Shown piece by piece: positions 47,917 through 57,410 of a stretch of 64,000 nucleotides of DNA. The position numbers and the translations under genes were made by a program. Under the pieces are notes generated by a model. That model was not told where the DNA came from. It did no database searches and was given only the letters and a program-made list of their open reading frames with translations. This DNA is from Brevundimonas variabilis (GTDB lineage Bacteria > Pseudomonadota > Alphaproteobacteria > Caulobacterales > Caulobacteraceae): positions 558,001 to 622,000 of the forward strand of contig NZ_JACHOR010000002.1 in NCBI RefSeq assembly GCF_014199945.1, read 5' to 3'. The number at the start of each line of letters is the position of its first letter. Position 1 is the first letter of the stretch.

Positions 47917-48543
47917 ATGTCCGTGACCACCCCCACCCTGCGCCCCCTGTTCGTGACCCAGGTCTATGAGGCCAGCCTGGCGGCCACCCCTGGGTTCGAG
48001 GATTTCAACGCCTCGCTCGCCGAGGCCGTGCGGTCCCTGTCGGTCGAGGACAGTGCCGGGCGCGCCTGGTGCCGGGCCCATGGCTATCGCGGCTACACCT
48101 CCTACGGATCGCTGAACGACCTGCCCCAGCGCATGCCCGAGTTCGGCGAGCTGAAACGTCATCTGGACCGCCACGCTCTTGCCTATGCCCGAGCCCTGAA
48201 GTTCGACCTCGCGCGCAAGCCCCGGCTCGACAATCTGTGGGTCAACATCCTCAAGCCGGGCGGGGCGCATTCGGGCCACATCCATCCCCACGCCTTCCTC
48301 AGCGGCACCGTCTATGTCGAGGTCCCCGACGGGGCCTCGGCCCTGAAGCTGGAAGACCCGCGCCTGCCCATGATGATGGCCCGGCCTGGCATACTGCCCG
48401 AAGCGCCTGTCGCCGAACGCCCCTTCGTCTATCTGGCCCCTCAGCCGGGCACGGTTTTGATGTGGGAAAGCTGGCTGCGGCACGAAGTGCCGCCCAATGC
48501 GGCAAAGTCCGAGCGGATCTCGATCAGCTTCAACTACGCCTGA
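47917..48543 (+). CDS. 2OG-Fe(II) oxygenase, TIGR02466-type
   Basis: A 208-residue protein similar to the uncharacterised TIGR02466 family of putative 2-oxoglutarate/Fe(II) oxygenases. The double-stranded beta-helix metal site is suggested by HSGHIHPHAFLSGTVYV and the distal WLRHEVPPNAAKSERISIS, with Arg for 2-oxoglutarate. The N-terminal part has FVTQVYEASL. Substrate unknown. It ends 22 bp before the end of the convergent DoxX gene of the bufferin cluster and is not evidently part of it. Confidence 0.8.
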   Translation: MSVTTPTLRPLFVTQVYEASLAATPGFEDFNASLAEAVRSLSVEDSAGRAWCRAHGYRGYTSYGSLNDLPQRMPEFGELKRHLDRHALAYARALKFDLARKPRLDNLWVNILKPGGAHSGHIHPHAFLSGTVYVEVPDGASALKLEDPRLPMMMARPGILPEAPVAERPFVYLAPQPGTVLMWESWLRHEVPPNAAKSERISISFNYA

Positions 48544-48565
48544 GAATACGGCACCGTCGGCGCAA

Positions 48566-49036
48566 TCAGGGCCATCGGAACAGGCGATCCAGGCTCAATC
48601 GCCCGGCCCCGAACCGCACGAGAAACAACAGGCATGCCGCCCAGAGAAGATGGGTCGGCCAGCCGGTGGGATAGACGAAAATCTGGATCACCAGTGTCAT
48701 CGCGAGAAGCGCCAGCGCAGACACCCGGGTAAGCAGCCCCAGAACGATCAGCGCCGGGAAAAGGTGTTCGGCATAGGTGGCCAGATGCGCCGCCAGTTCG
48801 CTTGTGATCAGTGGCACCTTGTACTCCTCCGCGAAGAGGAAATAGGTCCCGTCGGTGATGGTCAGGACACCCTCGACCTTTGTCCGGCCCGACAGGAAAA
48901 AGACAGCGGCTACCGCCACCCGGACGGTCAGGCTTATGGCATCGGCCGGCAACAGCCTTTCAATCAACGTCACGGCCGGTTGAACCACGGCGTTGCGCGA
49001 CGTCGGAGGCAGAGGACGGCTCAGGGTCTCGGTCAT
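48566..49036 (-). CDS. DoxX-family membrane protein of the bufferin cluster
   Basis: A 156-residue protein from ATG 49036 ([20 protein letters not shown]) with four transmembrane helices: [55 protein letters not shown] and [18 protein letters not shown]. DoxX family by pattern. It is the last gene of the operon bufA-bufB-bufC-doxX, overlapping bufC by 4 bp. In Caulobacter the matching gene is the fourth of the gig/buf operon. Exact role unknown; export or redox support of the peptide are suggestions. Confidence 0.88.
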   Translation of the reverse strand: MTETLSRPLPPTSRNAVVQPAVTLIERLLPADAISLTVRVAVAAVFFLSGRTKVEGVLTITDGTYFLFAEEYKVPLITSELAAHLATYAEHLFPALIVLGLLTRVSALALLAMTLVIQIFVYPTGWPTHLLWAACLLFLVRFGAGRLSLDRLFRWP

Positions 49037-49806
49037 TGGGGGGACGGCTCCAGATTCAGGCGGGTAAACACGCCGAACCTCAGCAGTCCGGCAAACAGGC
49101 GCGACAGATCGGCAAGCGGTTGCGTGACCATGACGCTGGCGGCGGCGCGGCCCAGTGGCAGGCCCCGACGACAGGAATCGAGGAAAAGCCATTGGTTTCT
49201 ATCGATCGCATGGGTCTCGACGGCACCCTGCGGTCTGACCAGCAACAGGCCCTCGGCCTTCTCGTCCCAGTACACGGGCTTGCTCGGATCAGACTCGGCT
49301 CGGTTGGCCAACCAGACTGTCGGTACGGTCCAGTCGAACCAGAAAATCCGCGCGGCGGGATGGATGACAGCCCGCGCCGCGAACAGGACGTCGGGCCCCA
49401 GTTGCACAAGGTCTGACGCAGACAGTACCGGCGCCTCGACCGCGCGATGCGCCTCGCTCCATGCCCGGTCGACCCGCGCGACAGGCGCAAGGAACGGGAG
49501 TTCACGGGCCGGCGGGAACATTTCCAGCCAGTCAGCAAAGCCGACGCCATAGTCGTCCAGCACAGGGGATGATGGCGGCGAATGACGACCGAACAGCAGC
49601 GCCGCCTCGCGGAACCAGTCGGGGCCGACCAGCCTCATCACTGTGGGAAAGAGGCCGGTCAGGGCGTCGGCGCGGGCCTTGGCCACCGTGTTCTGATAAA
49701 CCGCCAACCCCGCCCGCCCCGCTGCGCCGTCGCGAAGCCAGGGGTCCAGCGCCGCCGCATCCCCCGCCAGCACGGCGTCCATCGCGTCGTGAAAGGGCTC
49801 AGGCAC
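49033..49806 (-). CDS. bufC: DUF2063-type recognition partner of the bufferin oxidase
   Basis: From GTG 49806 (read [20 protein letters not shown]) the product has 258 residues. The N-terminal DUF2063 domain shows [20 protein letters not shown] and [20 protein letters not shown]. The C-terminal half carries the second domain, with [16 protein letters not shown]. Such proteins partner MNIO enzymes and bind the precursor peptide. It overlaps bufB by 8 bp and the DoxX gene by 4 bp. An ATG-like upstream frame adds 11 residues, and Met8 (MDAVLAG) is a shorter alternative. GAGG lies about 7 nt before the GTG. Confidence 0.88.
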   Translation of the reverse strand: MPEPFHDAMDAVLAGDAAALDPWLRDGAAGRAGLAVYQNTVAKARADALTGLFPTVMRLVGPDWFREAALLFGRHSPPSSPVLDDYGVGFADWLEMFPPARELPFLAPVARVDRAWSEAHRAVEAPVLSASDLVQLGPDVLFAARAVIHPAARIFWFDWTVPTVWLANRAESDPSKPVYWDEKAEGLLLVRPQGAVETHAIDRNQWLFLDSCRRGLPLGRAAASVMVTQPLADLSRLFAGLLRFGVFTRLNLEPSPQ

Positions 49807-50668
49807 GGAGTGCCTCGTCACCGGCCGACAGAATGGCATCTGCCCGGTTGCGTTCGCCCATCAGTATTTCGAAGGCTGGAATGGCGTCATCACGCTCGAT
49901 CAGGGTGGGGCGCGGCCCGATCCGACGGATGGTGCGCTGGTAAAGGCTCCAGACCGTGTCCGAGACGGGTGCCGCATGGCTGTCGATCAGCAGTCCAGGG
50001 CCCAGTTCCGGGTCCGGATCATGGCCGGCCAGATGGATCTCTCCGATCGCATGCGCAGGCAGAGCGTCCAGATAAGCGGTGGCGCTTTCGCCCAGATTGT
50101 TGGCGCTGACGTAGACATTGTTGATGTCGAGAAGCAGTCCGCACCCGGTCGCCAGAACAATTTCGCTCAAAAATTCCGGCTCGCTCATCTCATGGCCGTT
50201 CAAGGCCAGATAGAGCGACGGGTTTTCGATCAGGAGCGGACGTCCGAGGACATCCTGCGCCCGCGAGACGTTGTCGCAGACGCGCGACAGCATCCGGCGA
50301 GTGCGAGGAAAGGGCAGCAGATCCGGATGATACACCTGGCCCCGTCGCGACCAGGCCAGATGTTCGGAGATCGCGAACGGCTCATAACGATCAGCCAGCG
50401 CCTTGAACCGCGCAAGATGTTCAGGGTCGGGGAGCGCGTCGCCAGCCAAGGAAAGGCCAATGCCATGCAAAGACAGGGGCTTTTCGGCCCGGATGGCCTC
50501 CAGCCAGGCCAGCCGCGGCCCACCGTCGACCATGTAGTTTTCAGGATGCACTTCAAACCACAGACCGACCGCCGGACAGGCGAGGGCCTGCTCGTAATGC
50601 TGGGCCTTGAGGCCCAGGCCGGCGGTGGGCCCTCGCAAACCAGGCCCGGCGGTCGATCCATGGGTCAT
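49799..50668 (-). CDS. bufB: MNIO-family (DUF692) bufferin-modifying iron oxidase
   Basis: A 289-residue TIM-barrel enzyme of the DUF692/MNIO family, multinuclear non-haem iron oxidases that convert cysteines of the precursor into copper-binding heterocycles. Conserved stretches are WFEVHPENYMVDGGPRLAWL, SLHGIGLSLAG, AISEHLAWSRRG, LLIENPSLYL and LLLDINNVYVSANN, GEIHLAGHD and LIDSHAAPV, which supply the His, Asp and Glu ligands. It begins 20 bp after bufA and overlaps bufC by 8 bp. In known systems BufC delivers the substrate. Confidence 0.93.
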   Translation of the reverse strand: MTHGSTAGPGLRGPTAGLGLKAQHYEQALACPAVGLWFEVHPENYMVDGGPRLAWLEAIRAEKPLSLHGIGLSLAGDALPDPEHLARFKALADRYEPFAISEHLAWSRRGQVYHPDLLPFPRTRRMLSRVCDNVSRAQDVLGRPLLIENPSLYLALNGHEMSEPEFLSEIVLATGCGLLLDINNVYVSANNLGESATAYLDALPAHAIGEIHLAGHDPDPELGPGLLIDSHAAPVSDTVWSLYQRTIRRIGPRPTLIERDDAIPAFEILMGERNRADAILSAGDEALRA

Positions 50669-50687
50669 CGCGTGATCGGGGGGACGA

Positions 50688-50978
50688 TCAGCGCGTGACG
50701 GGGGTCAGCGATCCGTTGCCCTTGGGCGTACGGATCGTGGTGCACGTGCCGGCGGCGACGTTCTTCCAGGCGTTGCCCTGATAGTCGCGGACCGAGGTTC
50801 CGGCGCAGGTCGTGCCCGGACCCGCCGCGCAATCGTTCTTGCCGGCCAGCGAGATGCCATAGCATTTCTCAACCCGGGGCGCGTCGCCCTGGGTCCGGGA
50901 CTGAGCGCTGGCGATGCCGGCCCCTGCAAAAAGAGCGACGGCGGTCAGGCCAGCGATGGAGACTTGGGTGCGGTTCAT
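50688..50978 (-). CDS. bufA1: Bufferin precursor, DUF2282
   Basis: A 96-residue precursor peptide from ATG 50978, with signal peptide [20 protein letters not shown] ending GIASAQ. The core has four cysteines (39, 50, 58, 79) in [24 protein letters not shown] and AAGTC, the DUF2282 pattern of copper-buffering RiPPs made in Caulobacter-type bacteria. The 31 residues encoded upstream in frame lack a start with signal character. It is the first gene of the bufABC-doxX operon, read from a SigF-type promoter 56 bp upstream of the ATG. Confidence 0.93.
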   Translation of the reverse strand: MNRTQVSIAGLTAVALFAGAGIASAQSRTQGDAPRVEKCYGISLAGKNDCAAGPGTTCAGTSVRDYQGNAWKNVAAGTCTTIRTPKGNGSLTPVTR

Positions 50979-51033
50979 GAGGATGATCCTTGTCGGAGGT
51001 GTCGGGAGCCGCCATCGGCCCCGTGCCTCGAAC

Positions 51034-51059
51034 TTCGCGACGCCCTGCCAGCCGGTTAC
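51034..51059 (-). promoter_or_regulatory. SigF-type promoter of the bufferin operon
   Basis: On the minus strand GTAACC (51059-51054) and CGAA (51037-51034) are exactly 16 bp apart, a perfect match to the GTAACC-N16-CGAA pattern known for Caulobacter SigF. Transcription would start near 51028, about 50 nt before the bufA1 ATG. The sigF gene itself lies divergently, 82 bp away. Confidence 0.8.
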
Positions 51060-51104
51060 AGCTGTCGACACCGGATTATTTTGTCCGCCTCACCCCATCC
51101 GGGC

Positions 51105-51129
51105 GTAACCTTCTCCACGCAGTATCGTA
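51105..51129 (+). promoter_or_regulatory. SigF-type promoter of sigF-nrsF
   Basis: GTAACC (51105-51110) is followed after 15 bp by CGTA (51126-51129), a one-base-shorter and slightly altered version of the SigF pattern. It lies 11 bp before the sigF GTG, so the expected transcript would have a leader of only a few bases. It suggests autoregulation in the usual ECF manner. The -10 variant needs testing. Confidence 0.6.
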
Positions 51130-51140
51130 GGCGGGACGCT

Positions 51141-51719
51141 GTGACAGATCGTGAAACTCAACTGAAAGCCCTGATGCTGCGCGGCCTCGATGGTGACGCG
51201 GGTTCCTGGCGCGTGCTGCTGACAGACATGGGCGCGCATCTTCGGCCCTTCTTCGCCCGAAGGCTGTTCAACGGCGGTGCCGATGCCGAGGATCTGGTGC
51301 AGGAAACCCTCATCGCGATTCATGCCAAGCGTGCCACGTGGGACCGCAACCAGGCCTTCACGGCCTGGGCTTTCGCCATCGCCCGGCACAAGCTTATCGA
51401 CCATCTGCGCCGCCAGGGTCGTCGTCCAACCCATCCGATCGACGAAGCCTCTGACCTGTTCGCGGAACACACCGTCGAGGACGGCGCGACCCAGGCCGAC
51501 CTGAGCCGCTGTCTGGCCCTCCTGCCCGCCCGCCAGCGTCGACTGATCGAGGATGTGCGCCTGCGGGGCCTTACCGTCGCCGAGGCCGCCGCAAACCACG
51601 GTTACACCGTGACCGCAGCCAAGGTCAGCATCCACCGCTCAATGAAATCCCTCAATGCCCGCTTTGCCTCACATACCGCCAACGCCGACATGGCTGGAAA
51701 TGCGTCCGATGAAGACTGA
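51141..51719 (+). CDS. sigF: ECF RNA polymerase sigma factor, SigF type
   Basis: A 192-residue extracytoplasmic-function sigma factor. Region 2 is ADAEDLVQETLIAIHAKRAT followed by FTAWAFAIARHKLIDHLRRQ. Region 4 is LPARQRRLIEDVRLRGLTVA with the helix-turn-helix EAAANHGYTVTAAKVSIHRS. The GTG at 51141 gives an N-terminus of normal ECF length; Met12 (51174) is a later alternative. Immediately downstream is nrsF, its membrane anti-sigma factor. In Caulobacter SigF responds to metal stress such as chromium and cadmium and drives the DUF2282/DUF692 genes. Here those genes are adjacent and divergent. Confidence 0.9.
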   Translation: MTDRETQLKALMLRGLDGDAGSWRVLLTDMGAHLRPFFARRLFNGGADAEDLVQETLIAIHAKRATWDRNQAFTAWAFAIARHKLIDHLRRQGRRPTHPIDEASDLFAEHTVEDGATQADLSRCLALLPARQRRLIEDVRLRGLTVAEAAANHGYTVTAAKVSIHRSMKSLNARFASHTANADMAGNASDED

Positions 51720-52350
51720 TGACCTGATCCAGGCGCTTGCCGTCGACCTGCCTGCCCGTGGAAAGGGGCGGATTGAGCGCCGATTGCTGCTGACCCTGAT
51801 CCCCGCGGGCCTGCTCGTTCTGGCGGGGGTCGGCCTTTGGCTGGGGTTCCGCAGCGATCTGTCGGACGCGATGCTGGGACCGACCTTCTGGGCCAAGGCG
51901 GCTTTCACCACAGGGCTGGCGGCGTCGGGTTTCTGGCTGCTGGCACGGCTCGGTCGACCCGGAGCCAGCGCCCTTGCACCGTTGCTCGTCCTCGCCGCCC
52001 TGTTGCTGGGGGTTGCCGGCCTCGCCATTCACGAGCTCACCTCGATGCCGATGCCCGAACGGATGCCGGCTCTGATGGGCGACAGCGCGCGTGCGTGTGC
52101 ACCCAACATCCTGTTGCTCAGTGCCCTGGCCGCACCCTTTGTCTTCTGGTCAGCCAAGGCTTTCGCGCCCACCCGCCCGACTCTGGCAGGCGCTGCCGCC
52201 GGGCTTCTGACGGCGGGCGTCGCCACCACCCTGTACGGCCTGCATTGTCCAGAATACACGGCCAGCTTCGTGGCGGTATGGTACATGATCGGCATCAGTC
52301 TGGCCGTCGCCGCGGGTGCGGCGATCGGGCGGCTCGTCTTCCGCTGGTAG
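51709..52350 (+). CDS. nrsF: NrsF-type membrane anti-sigma factor (DUF1109)
   Basis: A 213-residue protein from ATG 51709 (MKTDDLIQALAVDLPARGKG) with six transmembrane helices, matching the DUF1109/NrsF family that holds SigF inactive at the membrane. The N-terminal cytoplasmic segment, residues 1-22, would bind the sigma factor. Two cysteines, at 130 (ARACAPN) and 180 (GLHCPEY), are the only ones in the protein and correspond to the conserved redox/metal-sensing pair of NrsF. It overlaps sigF by 11 bp, so the two are co-translated. The 18 extra upstream residues of a longer frame are rejected. Confidence 0.9.
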   Translation: MKTDDLIQALAVDLPARGKGRIERRLLLTLIPAGLLVLAGVGLWLGFRSDLSDAMLGPTFWAKAAFTTGLAASGFWLLARLGRPGASALAPLLVLAALLLGVAGLAIHELTSMPMPERMPALMGDSARACAPNILLLSALAAPFVFWSAKAFAPTRPTLAGAAAGLLTAGVATTLYGLHCPEYTASFVAVWYMIGISLAVAAGAAIGRLVFRW

Positions 52351-52462
52351 CTGCCCGCCTTCAAACTGCCCTGCCCGCCCGCTAGACGTTTGCCACCCGG
52401 CGTGCGGCCCGCTACATCCCGCGCCAACCTCCCCACGACATCACGACAGGGCGACGCATCTC

Positions 52463-54130
<1,668 letters not shown>

Positions 54131-54201
54131 GCCAAGACCCGGGCGGTGGCTCTTTCGGGGCCGCCGCTCAACGGATTGAACATAGAAGCTGACGGTTGCC
54201 C

Positions 54202-54711
54202 ATGAAACGCCTTCTCGTTGCCCTCGTCGCCACGACGGCCCTGTCTGCCTGCGCCAGCGTACCAGTCGCCCCGGTCATCATCCCCTCGGTGGGACCCGCG
54301 ACGCAGGAAAACTGGGAAGCCGGCCAGGCCGCCTATCTGGCGTGGAACGGAGCACGCAAGGGCTGGACCACTACGGCGTCGGGCCTGCAATACCGGCGGG
54401 TCGGCAAGGCCGCGCCGAACGGAGCCCAGCCGGTCGCCACCGACACGGTCCGCGTCCACTATGCGGGGACCTTCATCGACAACCGCGAGTTCGACAGCTC
54501 CTACAGCCGGGGCGAACCCGCCAGCTTTCCGTTGAACCGGGTCATCAAGGGCTGGACCGAAGGCGTCGCCCTGATGCGCGAAGGCGAGACCTATCAGTTC
54601 GTGATCCCGGCCGATCTGGCCTATGGCGCGCGCTGGGTCGGGCAGGACATCCCGCCCAACTCCGTCCTGAAATTCCAGGTGGAGCTTCTGGCCGTCAATC
54701 CGGCACCCTGA
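54202..54711 (+). CDS. FKBP-type peptidyl-prolyl isomerase lipoprotein
   Basis: A 169-residue lipoprotein from ATG 54202: MKRLLVALVATTALSAC with the lipobox LSAC (Cys17). The FKBP domain follows from residue about 50, with GLQYRRVGKA, DTVRVHYAGTFIDNREFDSS, FPLNRVIKGWTEGVALMREG and IPPNSVLKFQVELLAVNP, all consensus. It would help fold periplasmic or outer-membrane proteins by proline isomerisation. It is monocistronic, convergent with the I78 lipoprotein gene. Confidence 0.93.
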   Translation: MKRLLVALVATTALSACASVPVAPVIIPSVGPATQENWEAGQAAYLAWNGARKGWTTTASGLQYRRVGKAAPNGAQPVATDTVRVHYAGTFIDNREFDSSYSRGEPASFPLNRVIKGWTEGVALMREGETYQFVIPADLAYGARWVGQDIPPNSVLKFQVELLAVNPAP

Positions 54712-54714
54712 AGC

Positions 54715-55008
54715 TCAGCCGCAATCGACCTTCTCGATCCGTCCCGTCGCCTGATCAAAGCGGACGTTCAGGCGGTCCGGGCGATAGTCCCGGGTCGTCG
54801 GACAGGTCGTGCAGACCACCCGGACATTGGCATCCGCCGCAAAGCTGACAGCGCCAACCTGGCTACCGATCAGGCTTTGCGACGCCGCCGCGTTGCAGGC
54901 CTGCGGACCCGGCGAAGGCAGGGGCAGGCTTTCCTGCGGCGCAGCGCATCCCGAGAGGACGGCAACAATCGTCCCGGCCACGGCAAGACTTGCAGAATGT
55001 CGTTTCAT
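54715..55008 (-). CDS. I78-type peptidase inhibitor lipoprotein, copy 2
   Basis: A 97-residue lipoprotein from ATG 55008 (MKRHSASLAVAGTIVAVLSGC, lipobox LSGC). The mature domain has SLIGSQVGAVSFAADANVRV, VVCTTCPTTRDYRPDRLNVR and ends KVDCG, the I78 serine-protease inhibitor pattern with a CxxC. It lies 19 bp downstream of a paralogue (55028-55357) with the same CTTCP and terminal CG. Both sit on the same strand after holC. Physiological target unknown. Confidence 0.8.
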   Translation of the reverse strand: MKRHSASLAVAGTIVAVLSGCAAPQESLPLPSPGPQACNAAASQSLIGSQVGAVSFAADANVRVVCTTCPTTRDYRPDRLNVRFDQATGRIEKVDCG

Positions 55009-55027
55009 TCGGATGGCTCCCGGTCGA

Positions 55028-55357
55028 TCAGCCACAGCGCACCTGTTCCACTAGGTTCGTCTCGGCATTGAAGAAGATGTTCAGGCGATAGGGCGAAAAG
55101 TCCATTGTGACCGGGCAGGTCGTGCAGACAACGCGCCGGTTCACCACCTCGACCGGCACGGGGATCTCGGATTTTGGCTTGCCGACCAGATACTGGTGCT
55201 CACCGGCCTTGCACAGATCGGCTTCAGTGTCCGGCATCCGGGTACCGACCGGCTGGTTGGCCTCCGCTTCTGCCACCGCGACCGGGGCCGGGGCCTCGGC
55301 CGCAGGGGTTGAACAGGCCGCGAGCAGAAGGCTGGCGATCAGGCTGCCTTTTCCCAG
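55028..55357 (-). CDS. I78-type peptidase inhibitor lipoprotein, copy 1, non-standard start
   Basis: A lipoprotein reading GKGSLIASLLLAACSTPAAE at its N-terminus, with lipobox LAAC, and I78-like features VVCTTCPVTMDFSPYRLNIF and VEQVRCG at the C-terminus. There is no ATG, GTG or TTG near the expected start. The only upstream ATG (55477) lies far inside holC in another frame. The best start is CTG 55357, which gives 109 residues with a basic n-region. A second CTG overlaps the holC stop as CTGA at 55342-55339 but gives a poor signal peptide. Coordinates of the 5' end are therefore tentative. Confidence 0.6.
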   Translation of the reverse strand: MGKGSLIASLLLAACSTPAAEAPAPVAVAEAEANQPVGTRMPDTEADLCKAGEHQYLVGKPKSEIPVPVEVVNRRVVCTTCPVTMDFSPYRLNIFFNAETNLVEQVRCG

Positions 55358-55800
55358 CGCCCCGCGTCCGACTGTTTCCAGTAGGCGAGATGGGCCCCCT
55401 GCCCCTTCAGCGCCTTCCAGCGTTCGCGTGCGTGATTCAGCGCCGTGTCGTCCCGACCGTCGAAAATGATGAAACATCGCTCGTATCCTTCCACAGGCCC
55501 CATGTCAGACTGATCCACCATGAACAGCGCCTGAGCGCCGTTCGGGTTCTCACCCGTCTGGCTCAACAGGATCGGCTGGCGCTCCGCGTGATCCTGCCCC
55601 GCCCGGCCATGGGCCAGAAAGCTGTCATCGCGCCAGGTCCAGAGATGCTCGTCGATCTCGTCCAAACGGGCAGGATCTGCGATGCGCACCAGCGCCCGCC
55701 ACCCCCGCTGCAGGGTCTTGTCCAGAAGTTCGGGCAGCACCTGGTCCAGCGTCGACCGCTCGAGATGGTAGAACCAGATTTCGGTGCCGCCCCCGGACAT
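55339..55800 (-). CDS. holC: DNA polymerase III chi subunit
   Basis: A 153-residue chi subunit of the clamp-loader complex, binding single-strand binding protein. Starting MSGGGTEIWFYHLERSTLDQ, it has HLWTWRDDSFLAHGRA, QPILLSQTGENPNGAQALFM and CFIIFDGRDDTALNHARERW, all conserved for chi. ATG 55800 overlaps the pepA stop by one base (TGATG). Pairing with pepA is common in proteobacteria. Confidence 0.92.
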   Translation of the reverse strand: MSGGGTEIWFYHLERSTLDQVLPELLDKTLQRGWRALVRIADPARLDEIDEHLWTWRDDSFLAHGRAGQDHAERQPILLSQTGENPNGAQALFMVDQSDMGPVEGYERCFIIFDGRDDTALNHARERWKALKGQGAHLAYWKQSDAGRWEKAA

Positions 55801-57272
55801 CAGCCCTCGTACGAGTCCGCCACCATCCGGTCCAGCATCCGCACGCCATAGCCGACGGGGCCATTGGGGACCGTCGGACGCTTGGAGTCATTCACCCAGG
55901 CGGTCGGCGCGATGTCGATATGGGCCCATGGCACGTCGTTGACGAAGCGCTGCAGGAACAGGGCCGCCGTGATCGAACCGGCGTCGCGACCGGCCGAGTT
56001 GCGCATGTCCGCCTGTTTGGAATCCATGATCCGGTCGTACTGGGCCGGCATCGGCATCCGCCAGACGTTGTCGCCGACCTTGGGAGCGGCGGCCAGGATA
56101 TTGCCGGCGACCTCGTCGCTGTTCGAGAACACGCCCGCGTAGTCCAGCCCGAGGGCCACGATCATGGCACCGGTCAGGGTGGCCAGATCGATCATGAACT
56201 TCGGCTTGAACCGGTCCTGGGTGTACCAGAGGGCGTCACCCAGAACGAGGCGACCCTCGGCGTCGGTGTTGATGATCTCGCAGGTCTGGCCCGACATCGA
56301 CGTGACGATGTCGCCGGGACGCTGGGCATTGCCGTCCGGCATGTTCTCGACCAGACCCAGCACGCCGACGGCATTGACTTTGGCCTTGCGACCCGCGAGC
56401 GCATGCATCAGGCCGGCGACGGCGGCAGCACCGCCCATGTCCCAGATCATGTCTTCCATGCCCTGGGCCGGCTTGATCGAGATGCCGCCCGTGTCGAAGC
56501 AGACGCCCTTGCCGACGAAGGCGATCGGCTGGTCGCCGGGGTTTCCGCCATTCCACTGTATCACCGCCAGCTGGCTTTCGCGCACGGAGCCCTGACCGAC
56601 GCCCAGCAGCATGTTCATGCCAAGCTTGGCCATCTCGGCCTCGCCGAGGATCTCGACCTTGAGGCCGAGCCGCTCCAGCTCTTTCACCCGACGGGCAAAC
56701 TCAGCGGGATACAGGACGTTGGCGGGCTCGGCGACCAGATCACGCGAGAAATAGACGGCGTCGGCGACGGCCGACATCGGCTCGAATGCCGCCTGGGCTG
56801 CGCGAATGTCGGAGGTCACGATCCGGGTCGTGGTGACCGACGCGATCTTGTCCGGCTTCTGCTTGGTCAGATATTTGTCGAACCGGTAGGCCGCCAGCCG
56901 GACGGCAAAGCCGGCCCGCGCCGCCTGCTCGGGCGTCAGGTGGCCCAGCTCCAGCGTCAGGGTTTCGGCACCCGACAGACGGACCGCCTGGAAGGCCGTG
57001 CCCGCGGCGGCCTCGATGGCCAGGTCATCCAGCTTGGCCGCATCACCTGCGCCGACCAGCAGGATCGAATCTGCCTCGACCCCCACCGGTGCCGCCACCA
57101 GGTGGCTCGACATGGCCGCGCCCTTGAAGCGGCTCTTGCCCATGGCGCGGGTCAGGGCGCCCGAAGTCGCTGCATCGTGGTCGCTGCCCGTTCCGGCCAG
57201 AACGCGGTCTTCATGGACCAGGACCGCCAGGATCTCGGCAGGACCCGACTGGGCGACGAATTCGATTTTCAT
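55800..57272 (-). CDS. pepA: Leucyl aminopeptidase, M17 family
   Basis: A 490-residue M17 exopeptidase that removes N-terminal residues in the cytoplasm; some PepA proteins also bind DNA. The catalytic C-terminal domain has GKGVCFDTGGISIKPAQGME and the signature INTDAEGRLVLGDAL near 335, with metal ligands Lys, Asp and Glu. The N-terminal domain begins MKIEFVAQSGPAEILAVLVH. It starts at ATG 57272, leads pepA-holC and is divergent from lptF, an arrangement seen in many proteobacteria. Confidence 0.96.
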   Translation of the reverse strand: MKIEFVAQSGPAEILAVLVHEDRVLAGTGSDHDAATSGALTRAMGKSRFKGAAMSSHLVAAPVGVEADSILLVGAGDAAKLDDLAIEAAAGTAFQAVRLSGAETLTLELGHLTPEQAARAGFAVRLAAYRFDKYLTKQKPDKIASVTTTRIVTSDIRAAQAAFEPMSAVADAVYFSRDLVAEPANVLYPAEFARRVKELERLGLKVEILGEAEMAKLGMNMLLGVGQGSVRESQLAVIQWNGGNPGDQPIAFVGKGVCFDTGGISIKPAQGMEDMIWDMGGAAAVAGLMHALAGRKAKVNAVGVLGLVENMPDGNAQRPGDIVTSMSGQTCEIINTDAEGRLVLGDALWYTQDRFKPKFMIDLATLTGAMIVALGLDYAGVFSNSDEVAGNILAAAPKVGDNVWRMPMPAQYDRIMDSKQADMRNSAGRDAGSITAALFLQRFVNDVPWAHIDIAPTAWVNDSKRPTVPNGPVGYGVRMLDRMVADSYEG

Positions 57273-57410
57273 GGACTAGGAGCTCCGCCGGGTGGTCCCC
57301 GGTCGTTGGTGGTGAGGGCAGAAGGCACGCGGTTGTCCCCGGCGCGCCCGGATGTGTATTAGATGCGCTTCTAGGGCGCTGCCCGCAACCGGGCCACCTT
57401 CATTCCGTCC

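Noticed and set aside
47839..48483. A 214-residue frame antisense to the 2OG-Fe oxygenase gene
   Set aside because: Gly/Gln/Ala-rich shadow of the forward gene with no family features.
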